21,574 bases of DNA from Porphyra umbilicalis (Eukaryota > Rhodophyta > Bangiophyceae > Bangiales > Bangiaceae): positions 1 to 21,574 of the forward strand of contig KV919334.1 of assembly GCA_002049455.2 (NCBI GenBank), in the 5' to 3' direction. A program made the translations under genes and the position numbers. Shown here one piece after another: positions 19,560 to 21,574 of this stretch; within the stretch, counting starts at the first letter, position 1; each line of letters opens with the position of its first letter. The notes under the pieces were generated by a model. The model worked only from the letters and a program-made list of their open reading frames with translations, did not search any database and had not been told where the DNA came from.

Positions 19560-20667
19560 TTGTCCCACGGCAGTCCCCCACCGATACCGCCGCGTTGGCC
19601 GCCCCGCGGAGGTAGTCGCTCAGCGGTTGAGGAAGACGTACGCGTCGCCCGCACCCCCCCCGGCGCACCAAGTTGGTCGCCTCCCGCTCCGCCCGCCGCG
19701 CGACCGTGCGGCCCGTGTGGAGGCGGCCCGGCGGCGTCCCGCCCGGCAGGATAAGGCATCAGGGGGGGAGCCCGCCGTGTGGGCATCCATCCACCGCTCC
19801 AGGGCGGCGGGGGCGGCGGGGGAGACGCGAACTGCGTCGTCGCCGCCGCCGCAGCGTAGACTGGGGGGTGGCAAATGGGCGCCGAGCTCAAAGAGCGCGT
19901 TTGGAGTCACCAGCTCACGGGAGAGGGCAGACAGCCTGGATGGATACCAACGGGCGGCAGAAAGAGGGCAAGACGGCTGGGCGCTAGAAGAAAGCGGCCG
20001 AGGCAGTGTTAGCAGAGCACGCAGCAAACGGTTGCAGAAACATCAAGACGATAGGTTGTCGAACCCAAAAGACCAATAAACAGAGGTGCGCGGAGAGGTC
20101 AGATGGACTACATGGTCGACAACGTATACGTACTTCTCCGCCGATGGCGCGTCCACAGTCGGCAGGGCCGCCGTGATGGCCGCCGTCGCCATACCAATCA
20201 CCGAGTTGCACTCATCCAGAGAGCCGCTGCACACCACAATAGGAATATGAAACAAGACAAGAGGGATACACAAGAGCACCACCAAGTCAGTCTCCGAAAA
20301 AAATCACAGACACATGAAGGTCTGCACGCGGCACCCACCCGTAAAGGTGTAGATCACTACAGAGCAGAGTGGCTGCTGTCCGAAAAAAGAAAAGCAAGTC
20401 GGCCACGGCCAATCCACAGGAAGCAGCAGAAGCAGTGTCAACAACGACGACGAATCCAACGTACTACGCGCTCACACGGTCATGGTTCTTAGCCACCCGC
20501 TTGCCCGAGAAGAGGCTGGTTTCACCCTCATCACCCGTCTTGGTGTAAATCTTCATCGTCAATACGTCTTTTGTACAGGACTCCGGCAAACGCAAGGCAG
20601 TGCGGGGCGGGGAAGGACGGGCAGGTCGAGGGAGGCGCGGAGGCCTGCGGGCCGGAGCGTAGACCAC
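19560..20667 (-). CDS. MMAB: PduO/MMAB-type cob(I)alamin adenosyltransferase, three exons, damaged or under-called 3' exon
   Basis: The enzyme transfers adenosine from ATP to cobalamin to make adenosylcobalamin, usually for mitochondrial methylmalonyl-CoA mutase. Exon 1 (20667-20465) begins with an Arg/Pro-rich leader ([18 protein letters not shown]), plausible as a transit peptide, then the family start [20 protein letters not shown]. Exon 2 (20226-20134) gives [13 protein letters not shown], the usual YGTVDELNS-IGLA block. The first splice rebuilds the Tyr (TA|C) and the second a Lys (AA|G), both in phase. Exon 3 (from 19935) has [59 protein letters not shown] and LSDYL, which are the expected helices. 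Exon 3 needs frame changes near 19770 (C7), near 19650 (G8) and at 19622. After LSDYL the usual FVLAR segment is shortened to RGAANA. Either the locus is decaying or the assembly lost bases. The 3' end is approximate. Confidence 0.75.
19936..20133 (-). other. Intron 2 of the adenosyltransferase gene
   Basis: 198 bases on the minus strand, from GTACGTATAC to TATCCATCCAG. A CTAAC branch-point-like site lies at 20012-20008. The phase is consistent with exons 2 and 3. Confidence 0.75.
20227..20464 (-). other. Intron 1 of the adenosyltransferase gene
   Basis: 238 bases on the minus strand, from GTACGTTGGA to ATTGTGGTGTGCAG. Joining the exons rebuilds [11 protein letters not shown], matching the conserved family block. 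Confidence 0.85.
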
Positions 20668-21030
20668 GACAAATCAAAAAGCACAAGCAGAGGGAAGAGC
20701 GAGTGGTGGAAGCGACGACTTGATAGCAGGGGGTCGCAGCGCGGGCGGTGGAAAGCCTATCGTCGGTGCGTGGAAGTTGAGGACGGAGGGGAGACAGTGG
20801 CGACTCGCAGTCGACAACCACGACCTCATCGTGCGACGAGGACAACGACGGAGTTGCGACTCATGGAGTGATCATGTAGCCCCCCACAATCAGTGGAGAC
20901 GGCATCATGATCTTTCTTTGCGCAGGAGGTCACCCCTCTTTCGTCTCCTGATGAATTAGCACTTCTTCCATTGGATCGGAAGGTGATTGAGACTGACTGT
21001 ATCGTCGCGAAAATGTACCACTCTACTGGG

Positions 21031-21072
21031 GTGTGCTGGGCGTGCTGCGCGTGCTGCGGGCGTGCTGCGGGC
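21031..21072. repeat. Short tandem repeat, about four copies
   Basis: Consecutive variants of GGGCGTGCTGC with unit length 9-11 bases: GTGTGCTGGG, CGTGCTGCG, CGTGCTGCGGG, CGTGCTGCGGG. Confidence 0.75.
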
Positions 21073-21370
21073 CGAAATTCTTACTCCTGATCTGAAATTG
21101 TTGCTGGCCCAGACGGCCCTGTGCTGGCCACGAGGGAACGTGGGCTACAAGCGGAGCCCTCATCAATCTACGACGCCGCGGAGGGAAACTGCATGATGTA
21201 GCCTCCCAAAAAGCAGGCTACAAGTCGGTCGGCATCAGGGACAATTGTAGGTCCTGGGACGATTCAATGCCTCCAACAGCGGACTGGTCACAGATCAACT
21301 GCGTTCGCTGATCGCTGGATTCTGGGGGCTCGACTATCTAGAACGTAAGTGGCCCTTATTGATCCTCGAC

Positions 21371-21392
21371 GGTGTGACCGGTTGGTCACACC
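21371..21392. repeat. Perfect hairpin with 9-bp arms
   Basis: GGTGTGACC, loop GGTT, GGTCACACC. Further direct GGTCAC motifs lie at 21286, 21412 and 21506; two of them extend to GGTCACAGATC. Confidence 0.75.
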
Positions 21393-21574
21393 TCGCAACG
21401 AGGTCACAGATCCTGTGGCCCGCAACCGCTAAGCCGCGCCCATGTCACGCACCGCCAAACACTGAAACGTAGTCGGCCCCGCGCAGGCACCGTGATCCTC
21501 TTTTGGGTCACTGTGAGGGCCTTACCGGTCAGGAGTCACCTGAGTATAGCTCATCTCGGTCAGCCTGTGGCAGG

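Larger units (their letters stand above)
20668..21574. other. No gene seen; lower-GC stretch with short repeats
   Basis: Upstream of the adenosyltransferase gene (minus strand), so its promoter should be at the left end. Only short open frames without motifs are present. It contains a short tandem repeat and a strong hairpin, listed separately. Confidence 0.5.

Noticed and set aside
20075..20080. AATAAA on the plus strand
   Set aside because: It lies inside an intron of a minus-strand gene, and no plus-strand gene ends nearby.
1..21574. CRISPR array, rRNA genes, insertion sequences, bacterial operons
   Set aside because: No spaced identical repeats, no rRNA-like sequence, no recognisable transposase and no ribosome-binding-site pattern; introns and gene content are eukaryotic.

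Overview
The window looks like nuclear DNA of a GC-rich, intron-poor eukaryotic alga. A bangiophyte red alga of the Porphyra/Pyropia type is my best guess. This is inferred from very high GC in the genic parts, Ala/Gly/Pro/Arg-rich proteins, CACCATG or GCCGCCATGG start contexts, few introns, and the eukaryotic genes present (Argonaute, a CUL4-DDB1 substrate receptor, C2H2 zinc fingers, a mitochondrial-type cobalamin adenosyltransferase). Other GC-rich algae are not excluded. GC drops clearly at both ends of the window and in parts of the intergenic stretches.

Layout, left to right. 1-327 (-): a possible coding exon running off the left edge. 328-1661: no gene I can support. 1662-2565 (+): an unrecognised Ala/Arg-rich protein. 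2566-4011: no clear gene, then a pyrimidine-rich leader. 4012-7976 (+): a secreted multidomain protein (two malectin-like domains, Pro-rich linker, PKD-like, PA14-like, TIG, glucose/sorbosone-dehydrogenase-like propeller, TIG). About 8463-9367 (+): a weak two-exon gene candidate. 10568-12341 (+): a nuclear eight-finger C2H2 zinc-finger protein. 12763-15529 (-): a full-length Argonaute. 16706-18781 (-): a WD40 protein best matching DCAF4. 19560-20667 (-): a three-exon PduO/MMAB-type cobalamin adenosyltransferase. 20668-21574: no gene seen, but short repeats and a strong hairpin.

Most of the real genes need frame changes at or near G/C homopolymers. In the malectin/dehydrogenase gene all four changes have the same sign, as if one base were missing each time. 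Homopolymer under-calling in the assembly is therefore the simplest explanation, and coordinates of split genes are given as whole spans. The genes do not form an obvious pathway. The notable points are an Argonaute whose fourth catalytic position is Ala, a zinc-finger gene whose two finger blocks are each bracketed by equal-length C(n) and G(n) tracts (24/24 and 20/20), and an unusual lectin-propeller fusion.
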